Below, piece after piece: positions 31,980 through 41,901 of a stretch of DNA of 64,000 bases (positions are counted from its first letter, which is position 1; every line of letters begins with the position of its first letter). A program made the translations under genes and the position numbers. A model generated the notes under the pieces. The model was not told the origin of the DNA. It made no database searches and worked only from the letters and a program-made list of their open reading frames with translations. The stretch comes from Natribaculum luteum (GTDB lineage Archaea; Halobacteriota; Halobacteria; Halobacteriales; Natrialbaceae): contig NZ_CP095397.1 of NCBI RefSeq assembly GCF_023008545.1, forward strand, positions 2,604,001-2,668,000. Direction: 5' to 3'.

Positions 31980-32210
31980 TCACAGTCGTTCGCGAACGGA
32001 TCGAACGATCTCGTCTACGTCGAACTCGTCGTCGGCTTTATCGAACACCTTCTCGTCGTCGACGTGGACGGTGAAGACACCGTGGTCGCCGGTTCGGAGG
32101 GTGACGGCCTCGAGTTCCTGGCCGAAGTTAGTCAACAGCGCGTGCTGGACGTCTTCGGCCCGGTTCAGGAAGCCACACGGGACGCAGTACTCGATCTGAA
32201 CGGTCGTCAT
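31980..32210 (-). CDS. Rdx (SelT/SelW/SelH-like) family protein
   Basis: A 76-residue thioredoxin-like protein from the ATG giving MTTVQIEYCVPCGFLNRAED; the longer start adds only nine residues. The redox motif is C9-V-P-C12 at the end of the first strand, the hallmark of the Rdx family (Cys replacing selenocysteine). The rest fits the beta-alpha-beta-beta-beta-alpha plan (AVTLRTGDHGVFTVHVDDEK, VDEIVRSVRERL). A thiol-redox role is likely. It lies 39 bases downstream of the surE start side, in the same direction. Confidence 0.85.
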   Translation of the reverse strand: MTTVQIEYCVPCGFLNRAEDVQHALLTNFGQELEAVTLRTGDHGVFTVHVDDEKVFDKADDEFDVDEIVRSVRERL

Positions 32211-32249
32211 AACCGAGCGTTCACGCCGCGAGTACAAATCTGTCGGGGT

Positions 32250-33062
32250 TCACCGCCACGGCTCGGGGACGGCGTCGGCATACGAATCGGCGAGCGTGGC
32301 GAGTTCGTCGTGGTGGGCACTCGCCTGCGGGACGCCGAGCGGAGAGACGCTGATCCGGCCCTCGACGACGGCACGACGGTCGGTGCCGTCCGGATCGGGG
32401 AGCGACTCGACGTCCATCCGCTCCCAGATGCGATCCTGGAGGACGACGGAGTCGCCGTCGAGCGAGGCGTCCATCTCGTAGCGCGTCGAGGGGCGAGTGA
32501 CCTCGAGTGGAGCCGGCTCGCCGTCGGGGAGGGGCGCGTTGACGTTGAGGACGGAGGCACGTTCGAAGACGCCGGCGTCGGGCGCGCGTTCGACGAGATA
32601 CCTGGTCGCGCGTGCGGCCTCGGCGAAGTCCTCACGCGTGATCTCGACGTCGCGGTATGAGCCATCGCCCGCGGGGACGTACAGCGACGCCGCGATCGCA
32701 GGGACGTCGAAGAACGCCGCTTCGACGGCCGCGCTGACCGTCCCCGATCGGCCGATGACGTACTCTCCGAGATTGGCCCCCCGGTTACAGCCAGAGACGA
32801 CGAGGTCCGGACTCGGGTTCGGCCCGAGTTCGCCCACGCCAGCGACGACGCAGTCGGCGGGCGTCCCCTCGAGCGCGTAGCCCAGGTCGTGTTCGAAGAC
32901 GTCGACCTCACTCGAAATCGACCGGCCGACGGCGCTCTGGTCGTCTGCCGGTGCGACGACGGTCACGTCGGCGACCTCGGTAAGCGCGTCGTACAGCGCG
33001 TGGATGCCGGGGCTGTCGATCCCGTCGTCGTTCGTGAGCACGATCTCGAGGGAGTCGCTCAT
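32250..33062 (-). CDS. surE: 5'/3'-nucleotidase SurE
   Basis: A 270-residue phosphatase. The signature VLTNDDGIDSPG at residues 8-19 gives the metal ligands D12/D13, with further ligands in the S-x-x-N block (VVSGCNRGANLGEYVIGRSG). The enzyme removes phosphate from 5'- and 3'-nucleoside monophosphates, and sometimes polyphosphate, in the cytoplasm. Length fits the family. Gene order surE, Rsm22-like methyltransferase, tyrA on the same strand is compact. Confidence 0.93.
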   Translation of the reverse strand: MSDSLEIVLTNDDGIDSPGIHALYDALTEVADVTVVAPADDQSAVGRSISSEVDVFEHDLGYALEGTPADCVVAGVGELGPNPSPDLVVSGCNRGANLGEYVIGRSGTVSAAVEAAFFDVPAIAASLYVPAGDGSYRDVEITREDFAEAARATRYLVERAPDAGVFERASVLNVNAPLPDGEPAPLEVTRPSTRYEMDASLDGDSVVLQDRIWERMDVESLPDPDGTDRRAVVEGRISVSPLGVPQASAHHDELATLADSYADAVPEPWR

Positions 33063-33116
33063 GTGTTCGTGTCTCTCGAATGCGAGGGAGTGACGAAAAG
33101 CGCTCCGTTTTCGGAC

Positions 33117-34589
33117 CTATCCGAGGCGGTCGACGACCGTCTCCTCGTCGACGACGAGGTTGTACGCGCCCTCGTCGTCGTTCCAGAGCGCGAGTGCGGA
33201 CTCGAACGAGCACACCTCGCCGTAGTCGGCCTCGAGCAACGGCCGGTTGAGCGCCGTCTCGTTCGTGACCACGGCGTAGTGGTCGACCTGCTCGCTCCCG
33301 TCGCTGATCTTGAAAAGTGGGTTCGCGTCGCTCGAGCGGTCCGACCGTTCGTCGCCACTCAGCGAGTGGCTGAGCTTCGCCGCGACGAGGTCGATGCGGT
33401 TCGTGACGTGCTGTTCCATGTCGGCCATCTTCGCCCACCGACTCGCGTCGAGGTCGAGGTCGATCCGGCGGCGGCCGTCGAGCCGGAGGATCGAGTAGGA
33501 AAACTGGACGTCGACGTTCACGAACTCGCCGGGGCTGTGCTCGTCGTCGGTCGCGGCCTCGTCGAGTCGCCGCTGGAAGTCGGGCGTGGCGAGGTCGGGT
33601 CGGACGTCGAACGACCAGCCCCGATCCGACGGCGTCTCGCCGGGCCAGAGCCGAACTGCGGGACTGTAGACCGTCACCTCGCCGGTACCGTCGGCGTCGG
33701 CCGCGTCCGTCGCGGCGTCGACCGACTCGCCTTCGACCGCGCGCTCGAGTTCGCGCAACTGGATGCTCGTGTGTTTGTCCGCGGGGGCCATCGCCAGCAG
33801 CGAGCCGTCGGCGGCGAGCACCTCGAGAGACGACCGGAGAACGCGCTCGGGGTCGTCGAGTTCGCTGAGGACGTTACACGCGAGGACGAGGTCGTACTCG
33901 CCGTCGGGGTCGAACGCCTCGGCGGTGGTCCGGTGGATCGTCGCGTGGACGTTCGGCCCCGTCTCCGCGAGCACCTCCTCGAGGACGTCCGCGGCGGCGC
34001 TCGGTTCGACGGCGTGGTACTCCACGAGCGAGTCCTCGGGGAGGTAGTCACAGAGGCCGAGCGCGGGGCCGCCGACGCCGGCACCGACGTCGAGCACGCG
34101 CAGGTCGCGCCCGAGCAGGCCGCGTTCGGCGAGGTCGTCGAGCGCGTACTGGACGGCGGCGTAGTAGCCCGGCAGGTGATAGATCGCGTAGCCGGCGGCG
34201 ACGTCGTCGTCGTACTCGACCGGGCGCCCCTCGAGGTAGCGAGCCTTGAACCGCCGGATCGTCGACCGAAGCAGGTCGCCCGACGCGCCGTCGTACCAGG
34301 TCGGCCCGTAGCGATCCGCGAGCAGGTCCTCGAGGGCGGTCGCGTACGACTCGGGAAACCGCCGGACTGGCTCGCGACGTGGCGAGACGGGCTCGTCGTC
34401 GACGGGAACGAACGTGCCGTCGTCGCGTTCGATCAGTCCCAGGTCGGGCGCTTCCTCGCGGAGGAGCTGTCGGACGACCGCGGGGTGGGGCTGGCCCGCG
34501 ACGTACTCGGAGATTTCCGTCGGATCGATCGGTCTGACGTTTCGCAGGTACTTCGCGTTCGAACGGACGGCCTCGCGTCGATCGGTCAC
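33117..34589 (-). CDS. Rsm22-like small-ribosomal-subunit methyltransferase family protein
   Basis: A 490-residue protein. The Rossmann SAM-binding motif is VLDVGAGVGGPALGL at residues about 165-180, after the family block RFPESYATALEDLLADRYGP (about 78-97), with a later ACNVLSELDDPERVL segment of the catalytic domain. In mitochondria and bacteria, Rsm22 proteins act on the small ribosomal subunit; the archaeal role is not established. Cysteine clusters of the mitochondrial form are not obvious here. It overlaps the tyrA stop by four bases, so the two are coupled. Family call from the SAM block and length. Confidence 0.75.
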   Translation of the reverse strand: MTDRREAVRSNAKYLRNVRPIDPTEISEYVAGQPHPAVVRQLLREEAPDLGLIERDDGTFVPVDDEPVSPRREPVRRFPESYATALEDLLADRYGPTWYDGASGDLLRSTIRRFKARYLEGRPVEYDDDVAAGYAIYHLPGYYAAVQYALDDLAERGLLGRDLRVLDVGAGVGGPALGLCDYLPEDSLVEYHAVEPSAAADVLEEVLAETGPNVHATIHRTTAEAFDPDGEYDLVLACNVLSELDDPERVLRSSLEVLAADGSLLAMAPADKHTSIQLRELERAVEGESVDAATDAADADGTGEVTVYSPAVRLWPGETPSDRGWSFDVRPDLATPDFQRRLDEAATDDEHSPGEFVNVDVQFSYSILRLDGRRRIDLDLDASRWAKMADMEQHVTNRIDLVAAKLSHSLSGDERSDRSSDANPLFKISDGSEQVDHYAVVTNETALNRPLLEADYGEVCSFESALALWNDDEGAYNLVVDEETVVDRLG

Positions 34590-35365
34590 TCCTGGTCACC
34601 TCCGGGGTCGGTCTCGGCGGTCGGTCCGTCGGGATGCCAGCGACTCGCGGCCTCGCGGTACAGCGACTCGAACGCCTCGTCGTCGGCGTCGGCGATCCTG
34701 GCGGCTGCCTCGGCGACCGCATCGGCACCGTCGAACGTCGCCTGGATGTCGGCGTAGACGCGTGGAGTTCCCTCTGTCACCTGTTCGGTGAGTTCCCGGA
34801 GCCCCTCGTAGATCGGCGTCTCGAACGCCGACGGAACGGCGTCGGCGGCGAGGGCGAACGAGAGGACGGCTGTGTGGGCGGCCGCCTGCACGGATTCCAT
34901 CGCCGCGTCGTGTTCCGCCGCGGTCGTTTCGACCAGGTCGTTGCCGCGTGTCTCGAGGTCCGCGAGCAGCGCATCCGTGGCCGGTCCTCCTTCGTCGCGG
35001 ACCACGGCGATCGATCCGGGTGCGCGCTCGGGAGCGAAAAGCGGGTGGAGACTGACGCGCTCGAGATCCGGCGCGTGCGTCGCCATCGCCTCGAGCGCGG
35101 GTTCCATCACGCCCGAAACGTCGAGTAGTGCCTCGCTCGCCCGCGGCGCGTGGTTCTCGATCGCCGCCTCGACGTGGCCCATCGGGACGGCGAGACAGAC
35201 CACGTCGAAGCGGTCGTCTCCCTCGAGGGGGACGGCGTCGCCGTCGACCGCCGCCGCAGCGGTCGCCGCAGCCTCGTCGTCGACGTCGGTGAACGCGATC
35301 GTCGCGTCCACCGCGCTCGCGAACCACCGCCCCATCGCACCCGCGCCGACGATCAGTACCTCCAT
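34586..35365 (-). CDS. tyrA: prephenate dehydrogenase
   Basis: A 259-residue enzyme from the ATG giving MEVLIVGAGAMGRWFASAVD; longer starts run into the neighbouring promoter. The NAD(P)-binding GxGxMG is at 7-12, followed by a short acidic strand (IAFTDVDDEA). The catalytic part has SLHPLFAPERAPG with the His of this family. It turns prephenate to 4-hydroxyphenylpyruvate for tyrosine synthesis. Consistent with aroA and aroC further along (39.1 and 41.9 kb), which supply chorismate. It diverges from the protease gene at 35511 across 145 bases. Confidence 0.88.
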   Translation of the reverse strand: MEVLIVGAGAMGRWFASAVDATIAFTDVDDEAAATAAAAVDGDAVPLEGDDRFDVVCLAVPMGHVEAAIENHAPRASEALLDVSGVMEPALEAMATHAPDLERVSLHPLFAPERAPGSIAVVRDEGGPATDALLADLETRGNDLVETTAAEHDAAMESVQAAAHTAVLSFALAADAVPSAFETPIYEGLRELTEQVTEGTPRVYADIQATFDGADAVAEAAARIADADDEAFESLYREAASRWHPDGPTAETDPGGDQE

Positions 35366-35510
35366 CGGAAAACCGTACCCCGTGGCGTTCCAAAAGGAGT
35401 TCGATTGGCGGGAGTCGCTGGCCGGTCGTCGCACACACCTGAGCCACGGCACCACCCGGAACGCCGCGGCCGACACGCGTTTCCGACGACGCGACGTAGA
35501 ATTCGATACG

Positions 35511-36500
35511 ATGGGAACGCGTCGACAGGGTACGCATCCGCTCATGGTCCTCGTCGGTGCGTCGCTGCTCGTCTTCTACGCGAGCCTGGCGTATCTCAGC
35601 TATCGCGCGCTCGTCGCGCTCTGGAGTGCCACGCCGGGGCTGGAGACGACCCTCCTCGTCGTGGCGGTCGGCACACTCGTCGTCGGCTACCTCAGCTACC
35701 GGTTCGGGACGGCGCAGTTGCTCTCGGGACTCGAGGCGGTCGAACTCCCCCGGTCGCGCGCCCCTGGATTCTACCGGCGGTTCGATCGCCTCGTCGACCG
35801 AATGGACGCCGGCGATCCCCAGATACTCGTCGCGCGACTCCCGACGCCGAACGCGTTCGCGCTGGGGAGTCCGCGCTCGGGCGTCGTCGTACTCGACCGC
35901 TCGCTGTTCGGGCTGCTGACCGTCGACGAACTCGAGGCGATCGTCGCCCACGAACTCGCCCACCTCGAGGGGTACGACGCGTTCGTCCAGACGCTCGCCT
36001 ACACCGCGTTCCGGACGCTCGTCGGGTTCGCGCTCCTGGCGTCGTTCCCGGTCGTACTGGTGATCGGCGGGTTCGCTCGCGCGATCGCGTGGATGCGCGG
36101 GCGGCCGTCGTCGTGGACGAACACGCTCCTCGGACGGCTGCTCCGGCGGGCAGAACAGGCGGTGTTGCTGGTCTCGCTCGCGTTCACCGTCGTCGTCCTC
36201 GCCCGGTCGCGGCGCCGCGAGTACGCCGCCGACGATCGCGCTGTGACCGTCACCGGGCGGCCGCTCGCGCTGGCACGCGCGCTCCGGAAGATCCAGCGCG
36301 CTGCCGACCCCGACTGGGGGCTGCTCTCGCCACTGTACGTCCACACCGACGAGACCGAGACCGAAGACGAACGGCTGTGGCGACGGCTCCTCTCGACGCA
36401 CCCCTCCACCGACGAGCGGATCGACCGCCTCGTGGAACGGGCGCGCACGCAGCAGAACGGACGACGAGGACGAGAGGGCGAACGGATCCCGGTTCGCTAG
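35511..36500 (+). CDS. M48 family (HtpX-like) membrane metalloprotease
   Basis: A 329-residue protein. Two hydrophobic helices near the N-terminus (LMVLVGASLLVFYASLAYLS, TTLLVVAVGTLVVGYLSY), then the zinc site H147-E-L-A-H151, two more helices (FRTLVGFALLASFPVVLVIG, AEQAVLLVSLAFTVVVLA), the third ligand Glu in RREYAADDRA, and a C-terminal STHPSTDERI block, all in the order of HtpX-type proteases that digest damaged membrane proteins. Its 3' end overlaps the convergent peptidase gene by four bases. Confidence 0.85.
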   Translation: MGTRRQGTHPLMVLVGASLLVFYASLAYLSYRALVALWSATPGLETTLLVVAVGTLVVGYLSYRFGTAQLLSGLEAVELPRSRAPGFYRRFDRLVDRMDAGDPQILVARLPTPNAFALGSPRSGVVVLDRSLFGLLTVDELEAIVAHELAHLEGYDAFVQTLAYTAFRTLVGFALLASFPVVLVIGGFARAIAWMRGRPSSWTNTLLGRLLRRAEQAVLLVSLAFTVVVLARSRRREYAADDRAVTVTGRPLALARALRKIQRAADPDWGLLSPLYVHTDETETEDERLWRRLLSTHPSTDERIDRLVERARTQQNGRRGREGERIPVR

Positions 36501-37693
36501 CGGCCCGCCGTCGGCTCCGGCTCGATCGATACCGGATACTCGGTGAGGTTCTCGTAGCCGTCCTCGGTCACGACGACGAGGTCCTCGATCCGGACGCCGC
36601 CGACTTCCGGATCGTACAGTCCTGGCTCGACCGTGACGACGTGGCCCGCCTCGAGTTCGCCACCCGACGGAGAGAGGCTCGGCTGCTCGTGGATCGCCAG
36701 TCCGACGCCGTGGCCCGTGCTGTGGATGAAGCCCGTCTCCGCCGACGGGTCGCTCCGGAGGGTGTCGTATCCCGCTGCCTCGATCACGTCACACGCCGCG
36801 TCGTGGACGTCGGCACCCGTCACGCCCGGCTCGATCGCCTCGAGTGCGGCCTCGTAGGCCTCGCGGGTCACGTCGTACCGGCGGCGCATCTCCTCGCTGG
36901 GATCCCCCCGGACGAACGTCCGGGTCATGTCGGCGAAGTACTTCGTCTCCTTGTCCCGCGGGAAGATGTCGATCACGACGAGTTCGCCCGCCTCGAGCGG
37001 GCCGCTGCCCCGATCGTGGGGATCTGCGCCGTCCGCCCCGCAGGCGACGATGGTGTCGTCAAGCGAACAGCCGTGGCCCAGGAGCGTGATCTCGATCTCC
37101 CGCTTGACGCGCTCGCTCGTGAGCGGTTCGCCCTCGTGGTACAGGACGCCGTCGTCGACCTCGGCGCTTGCGAGCAGCTCCTCGGCGCTCGCCATCGAGG
37201 CCTCGTTCGCCCGCTGGGTCGCGCGAACGCGTTCGATCTCCCACTCCGTCTTCGTCGCGCGAACGTCCTCGACGATCCCCTCGGGTTCGACGGTCACCGA
37301 AACGCCCTGGTTTCGCAGCCCGTCGGCCGTCCCCGTCGGGAATCCCGCCGGCACGGCGACCGACTCGACGCCCTCGTCCTCGAGGAACGCCGCGATCGTT
37401 CGAATCCGACCCTCGTACGGCCCGTACTCCTCGAGTAGCGACCTGTGATCGTACTCCGAGAGCCGAGTGACGGTGTCCGCACCGGCCTCCTTGACGGCGC
37501 GACCGTACTCGAGTCCCGACACGAGGAGGGTGACGCCGTCGCTCGTCACCAGCGTCTGGTAGGCGTCGGGCGCGTCGAACCCGGAGACGTACCGCTGGTC
37601 CGGATCGGACGCGTCGTCGTCGATCAGGTAGCCGTCTACGTCTTCGGACTCGAGATACTCGTGTAGGGGAGAGAAGTCTCCGTCCACGTTCAT
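36497..37693 (-). CDS. Xaa-Pro aminopeptidase/dipeptidase (M24 family)
   Basis: A 398-residue enzyme with a creatinase-like N-terminal domain (about 1-170) and a pita-bread metallopeptidase domain. The five metal ligands are visible: Asp in VVIDIFPRD, Asp in YFADMTRTF, His in [10 protein letters not shown], Glu in TVEPGLY, Glu in VRIEDLVVV. It removes the residue before a proline or splits X-Pro dipeptides in the cytoplasm, for amino-acid recycling. Full length. It is convergent with the M48 protease gene and divergent from the lipoprotein gene. Confidence 0.9.
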   Translation of the reverse strand: MNVDGDFSPLHEYLESEDVDGYLIDDDASDPDQRYVSGFDAPDAYQTLVTSDGVTLLVSGLEYGRAVKEAGADTVTRLSEYDHRSLLEEYGPYEGRIRTIAAFLEDEGVESVAVPAGFPTGTADGLRNQGVSVTVEPEGIVEDVRATKTEWEIERVRATQRANEASMASAEELLASAEVDDGVLYHEGEPLTSERVKREIEITLLGHGCSLDDTIVACGADGADPHDRGSGPLEAGELVVIDIFPRDKETKYFADMTRTFVRGDPSEEMRRRYDVTREAYEAALEAIEPGVTGADVHDAACDVIEAAGYDTLRSDPSAETGFIHSTGHGVGLAIHEQPSLSPSGGELEAGHVVTVEPGLYDPEVGGVRIEDLVVVTEDGYENLTEYPVSIEPEPTAGR

Positions 37694-37819
37694 GCACGGA
37701 ACTGTGACCGGCGGCTACATAACCCCGCGGGAGTCGGCCATATGGTCTGCCGTACCGGTTCGGACACCCTCGACGTGAACCCTACACTGTTATCACTCGA
37801 CGTGACTTTCAGTCCTTGT

Positions 37820-38971
37820 ATGCATCGGCGACGGCTTCTGGCGGCGGGTGCGGTAGCCGCGCTCGCCGGCTGTGTCAGCTATTCCGCGAGTGACGCCGAC
37901 GAGCCCACAGGCGAGGGACTCGTCCGTGACGCGATCGAGACGCGCCGTCGGATGACCGACCTCACGGCCCGCCGAACCGTGGCGATCGAGACGCCGACTG
38001 AGGCCGTCGACCGAACGGAGCGCGTCTTCCGACGGCCCCCGGCCAGCCAGCGCATCGAGGTGCTCGAGTCGACCGACCCAGACGAGCCGGTGGGGTCGGT
38101 TACGGTCACCAACCGAACCGTGACGTGGGAGTACGATCCGGAGACGAACGTCGTCGACAAACAGTATCACCCGAACAAGGTCGACACCGACCGGACGCGG
38201 CTCGTCCTCGAGAACCTCCTCGCGGACTACCGACTCGAGTACGGCGGTACGGCGACCGTCGACGGCCGCGAGGCACACGTCATCGAGACGCGACCGCCGG
38301 CCGACGAGACCGGGCCGGCGATCGACCTCCTCGTCGGGGATACAGTGTACGTGATCCCGCTCGATCCGACGGACGACCTCGAAGCGCTTTCCGTCTCCCG
38401 GACCGTCTGGATCGACGACGAGTACCGGTACCCGATCAGGGAACGCCACGTCGTCCGCGACGGCGACGAGGTGCTTCACCGGCTGTCGGTCACGTACGAG
38501 GACCTGTCGATCGACGAGTGGCTCGGTCCAGCGACGTTCACGTACCAGCCGCCGGCCGACGCCGAGGTCAACACGGAGGGGGTCCAGCCCGACGGCGTCT
38601 TCGAGACGCGAAAGGCTGCGGCGACCGTCGTTCCCTACGACCTGCCGGATCCGGACGTCCCCGACGCGTACGAACTCGACCGGGTAACGGTCGTAGAGCG
38701 GTCCTCGGAGTCAGGTACGACCACGACGCTGTGGTACACCGACCCGGACGTAAACGCACGGGAGCTCTACGTCGCCGTCCGGGAGACACAGCGGTTCAAA
38801 CCGAGCGTCCTCGAGGAGATCGAGTTCGACGGCCACACGGCCTACCATCGGGACGGCAAACTCGAGAGTATCTTCTGGGCGTGTGACGACCTGAACTACG
38901 AGGTCACGAGTCCTACCATCGACAGACCCGAGCCCCTCCTCGAGATCGCGTCGTCGATCGGCTGCCATTGA
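37820..38971 (+). CDS. lipoprotein of the LolA-like haloarchaeal family
   Basis: A 383-residue protein from the ATG giving MHRRRLLAAGAVAALAGCVS; the start at 37742 is less likely because it puts 26 residues before a complete signal. The signal ends at lipobox LAGC. The mature part resembles the one-sided beta sheet of LolA/outer-membrane-lipoprotein-sorting proteins (VTWEYDPETNVVDKQYHPNK, ATVDGREAHVIETR), duplicated into a second half. In haloarchaea such proteins are lipid-anchored outside; the ligand is unknown. Family call moderate. Confidence 0.65.
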   Translation: MHRRRLLAAGAVAALAGCVSYSASDADEPTGEGLVRDAIETRRRMTDLTARRTVAIETPTEAVDRTERVFRRPPASQRIEVLESTDPDEPVGSVTVTNRTVTWEYDPETNVVDKQYHPNKVDTDRTRLVLENLLADYRLEYGGTATVDGREAHVIETRPPADETGPAIDLLVGDTVYVIPLDPTDDLEALSVSRTVWIDDEYRYPIRERHVVRDGDEVLHRLSVTYEDLSIDEWLGPATFTYQPPADAEVNTEGVQPDGVFETRKAAATVVPYDLPDPDVPDAYELDRVTVVERSSESGTTTTLWYTDPDVNARELYVAVRETQRFKPSVLEEIEFDGHTAYHRDGKLESIFWACDDLNYEVTSPTIDRPEPLLEIASSIGCH

Positions 38972-39055
38972 CGATGTGCCGCGACGACCGATCGGGACCC
39001 CCCTCACACTGGCAGGATCGGTACCGGTAAGGAGCGGCCGATCCACAGGACGACC

Positions 39056-40351
39056 ATGGACGTCACTATCACACCCTCGAGCGTTCGCGGCGAGGCTCGT
39101 GCGCCACCGTCGAAGAGCTACACCCACCGGGCGATTCTCGCGGCCGGTTACGCCGACGGGGCGCTCGTCTACGACCCGCTCTGGAGTGCCGACACGCGCG
39201 CGACCGCTCGCGCAGTCGACCTCTTTGGCGGCGACGTCACCCGCAACAGAGAGACCGGCCACCTCGAGGTCGACGGGTTCGGTGGCCGCCCCGCGGTCCC
39301 GCCGGACGTGATCGACTGCGACAACAGCGGGACGACGATGCGACTCGTTACTGCGGCGGCGGCCCTCGCCGATGGGACGACCGTCCTCACCGGCGACGCC
39401 TCGCTCCGGTCGCGACCACAGGGGCCGCTCCTCGAGGCGATCGCCGACCTCGGCGGCGAGGCCGATAGCACGCGAGAGAACGGGCAGGCACCGCTCGTCG
39501 TCACCGGACCGATCGAAGGCGGCGAGGTCTCGATCCCCGGGGACGTCTCCTCGCAGTACATCTCCGCGCTGCTGATGGCCGGCGCGACCACCGACGAGGG
39601 GATCGAGGTCGATCTCGAGACGGAACTCAAGTCGGCCCCCTACGTCGACGTGACGATCGAGGTCCTCGAGGCGTTCGGAATCGACGCCCGCCACACCGAC
39701 GACGGATTCGCCGTCGACGGCGGCCAGTTCTACGAGGCAACCGACGGCGAGTACCACGTCCCCGGAGACTTCTCGTCGATCTCGTACCTGGCAGCGGCCG
39801 GGGCCGTCGCCGGCGACGACGCCGTCCGCGTGCGCGGTGCCTACCCGAGCGCACAGGGCGACACCGCGATCGTCGACATCTTAGAGCGAATGGGTGCCGA
39901 GATCGACTGGCACCGCGAGGACGGCATCCTCGAGGTCGCTTCGTCGGACCTCGAGGGGATCGAGGTGTCGGTCGAGGACACGCCCGACCTGCTGCCGACG
40001 ATCGCCGTCCTCGGGGCGGTCGCCGACGGCGACACGCGGATTACGAACGCCGAACACGTCCGCTACAAGGAGACCGACCGCGTGAGCGCGATGGCCGAGG
40101 AACTCGAGACGATGGGCGTCTCGACGACCGAGGCGGACGACGCGCTGACGATCCACGGCGACGAGTCGACGCTCGAGGGAGCCACCGTCGACGGCCGCGA
40201 CGACCACCGGGTCATCATGTCGCTCGCCATCGCCGCCCTCGTCGCAGACGGCGAGACGACGATCACCGGCGCCGAGCACGTCGACGTCTCGTTCCCCGAC
40301 TTCTTCGAGGTGCTGTACGAACTCGGGGCGAAACTCGAGCGCCACGAGTGA
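39056..40351 (+). CDS. aroA: 3-phosphoshikimate 1-carboxyvinyltransferase (EPSP synthase)
   Basis: A 431-residue enzyme. PEP/shikimate-3-phosphate signatures: [10 protein letters not shown] at 17-26, DNSGTTMRL at about 89-97, [14 protein letters not shown], and [15 protein letters not shown] with the R-x-K-E-x-x-R block. It joins PEP to shikimate-3-phosphate, the sixth step to chorismate. Full length, start supported by a short upstream gap. The next gene is an alkaline-phosphatase-like gene, then aroC, so this is a shikimate cluster with one unrelated insert. Confidence 0.97.
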   Translation: MDVTITPSSVRGEARAPPSKSYTHRAILAAGYADGALVYDPLWSADTRATARAVDLFGGDVTRNRETGHLEVDGFGGRPAVPPDVIDCDNSGTTMRLVTAAAALADGTTVLTGDASLRSRPQGPLLEAIADLGGEADSTRENGQAPLVVTGPIEGGEVSIPGDVSSQYISALLMAGATTDEGIEVDLETELKSAPYVDVTIEVLEAFGIDARHTDDGFAVDGGQFYEATDGEYHVPGDFSSISYLAAAGAVAGDDAVRVRGAYPSAQGDTAIVDILERMGAEIDWHREDGILEVASSDLEGIEVSVEDTPDLLPTIAVLGAVADGDTRITNAEHVRYKETDRVSAMAEELETMGVSTTEADDALTIHGDESTLEGATVDGRDDHRVIMSLAIAALVADGETTITGAEHVDVSFPDFFEVLYELGAKLERHE

Positions 40352-40412
40352 ACGACTCGTCGCTCGAGTTCGACCACCGCTCGTTTAGTGCCGGGGCCGC
40401 GTAGACGAGGGC

Positions 40413-41696
40413 GTGTCACGGCAGGGCGTCGAACGTCGACTGCGCGAGGAGCGACTCGAGGGCGCGTACCTGTTTCCGGCGTACGACGACTACTGCTTCG
40501 CGAACGTCCCCGAGACGACATTCTCGCTACTCGACGAGTCGTTCGATCGCCTGCTTCCCGACAGCGTCCTCGACGAGGTCGCGACCGACGTCGAACACGT
40601 GGTCCTCCTGTTGCTCGACGGGTTCGGATACGAGTGCTGGAATCGAGCGTGGCGAGACGACGACCTGCTGTCGCGGCTGGCCGACCGCGGAACGGTGACG
40701 CCGTTGACCTCGATCTACCCCTCCGAGACGGCGGCGGCGATCACGACGCTCCACACCGGACTCGAGCCGGTCGAACACGGGCTACTCGGCTGGTACCAGT
40801 ACCTCGAGTCGGCCGGCCGTGACGTCGTGACGCTGCCGTTTCTCGCGCTCTCCGGCGAACCGCTCGGGGAGGTCGCCCCGAACGCCGACGCGCGCGACCT
40901 GTTTGCGGGCGAGTCGCTGTACGAACGGGCGACAGCGGCGGGAATCGACGTACAGGTGATTCAGCCTGCCGCGTACGCCGACTCGGGCTACACGCAGGCC
41001 GTGACGGCGGGTGCCGAGCGAACGGGCTACGAGACCGCGGCGGATCTCGCGCTGGCGATCCGACGGACGCTCGAGGACGCGTCGGGGCCGACGTACGTCA
41101 ACGCGTACGCACCCACGCTCGACGAGATCGCACACGTCGAGGGGACGACGACCGAACGGTATCGGGCGAACCTCGCGTCGATAACGGCGTGTCTCCGGCG
41201 AGAACTGCTCGAGCGGCTCGATCCGGCGGTGGCCGAACGGACTCTGTTCGTCCTGACGGCCGACCACGGAATCGTCGACACCGTTCCCGCCGAGAACGTC
41301 GACGTGACCGCGTGGGACGACTGGCCGACGCTCCGGGAGACCTTCCGGCGCGACGACGACGGCGAGCCGCGACGTCCGACCGGAAGTCCGCGGAACGTCC
41401 ACCTCCACGTGCGACCCGATCGACTCGAGGAGGCACGGACGATCGTCGAGTCGGCCGTCGGCGACGACGTGCGGACCTTCACTCGCAGCGAGGCACTCGA
41501 ACGGGGACTGTTCGGTACCGGCAATCCGTCGGAGCTGTTCGAACGCCGCTGTGGCGATCTGATCGTCATCCACCGAACTCGGGGTCTCTGCTGGCGATCG
41601 GGGGACAGCGAACTGGTCGGGATGCACGGCGAACTGACGCCCGAGGAGATGCTGGTTCCCCTGGCTGCGGTCCGACTCGACGACCTCGCAGACTGA
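40413..41696 (+). CDS. alkaline-phosphatase superfamily (phosphodiesterase/nucleotide pyrophosphatase-like) protein
   Basis: A 427-residue protein starting at a GTG. Catalytic landmarks: first metal Asp in VVLLLLDGFGYECW, the Thr/Ser nucleophile region SIYPSETAAAITTLHTGLEP, and the late ADHGIVDT metal-binding Asp/His. These are the marks of type I phosphodiesterase/nucleotide pyrophosphatase relatives in the alkaline phosphatase clan. No signal peptide, so a cytosolic substrate is expected. It lies between aroA and aroC, in the same direction, but has no known part in that pathway. Confidence 0.85.
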   Translation: MSRQGVERRLREERLEGAYLFPAYDDYCFANVPETTFSLLDESFDRLLPDSVLDEVATDVEHVVLLLLDGFGYECWNRAWRDDDLLSRLADRGTVTPLTSIYPSETAAAITTLHTGLEPVEHGLLGWYQYLESAGRDVVTLPFLALSGEPLGEVAPNADARDLFAGESLYERATAAGIDVQVIQPAAYADSGYTQAVTAGAERTGYETAADLALAIRRTLEDASGPTYVNAYAPTLDEIAHVEGTTTERYRANLASITACLRRELLERLDPAVAERTLFVLTADHGIVDTVPAENVDVTAWDDWPTLRETFRRDDDGEPRRPTGSPRNVHLHVRPDRLEEARTIVESAVGDDVRTFTRSEALERGLFGTGNPSELFERRCGDLIVIHRTRGLCWRSGDSELVGMHGELTPEEMLVPLAAVRLDDLAD

Positions 41697-41901
41697 GTTA
41701 CAGGCGGCGGTCGCTCTCGGCTCGTGGGCGAACTGGCGACGCACGTGCTCCGTGACGAGTTGCGTCGCGCTCCGCTCGACTCGCCACGGCGACGGTCAGC
41801 GCACACCGACGCTGGCCTCGCCCTCGTATATAAACGCGGGCACGACTCGTTCTTGCACCAATCCTTCACCGCTAAGTGTCCCCGCCTCCGAGGACTCCGT
41901 A

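Noticed and set aside
32889-34757. 622-codon plus-strand frame opposite the Rsm22-like gene
   Set aside because: Shadow frame; the minus strand holds a SAM-binding motif and family blocks.
34596-36401. 601-codon minus-strand frame across the tyrA and M48 protease genes
   Set aside because: Arg/Gly-rich shadow running through two clearly recognisable genes.
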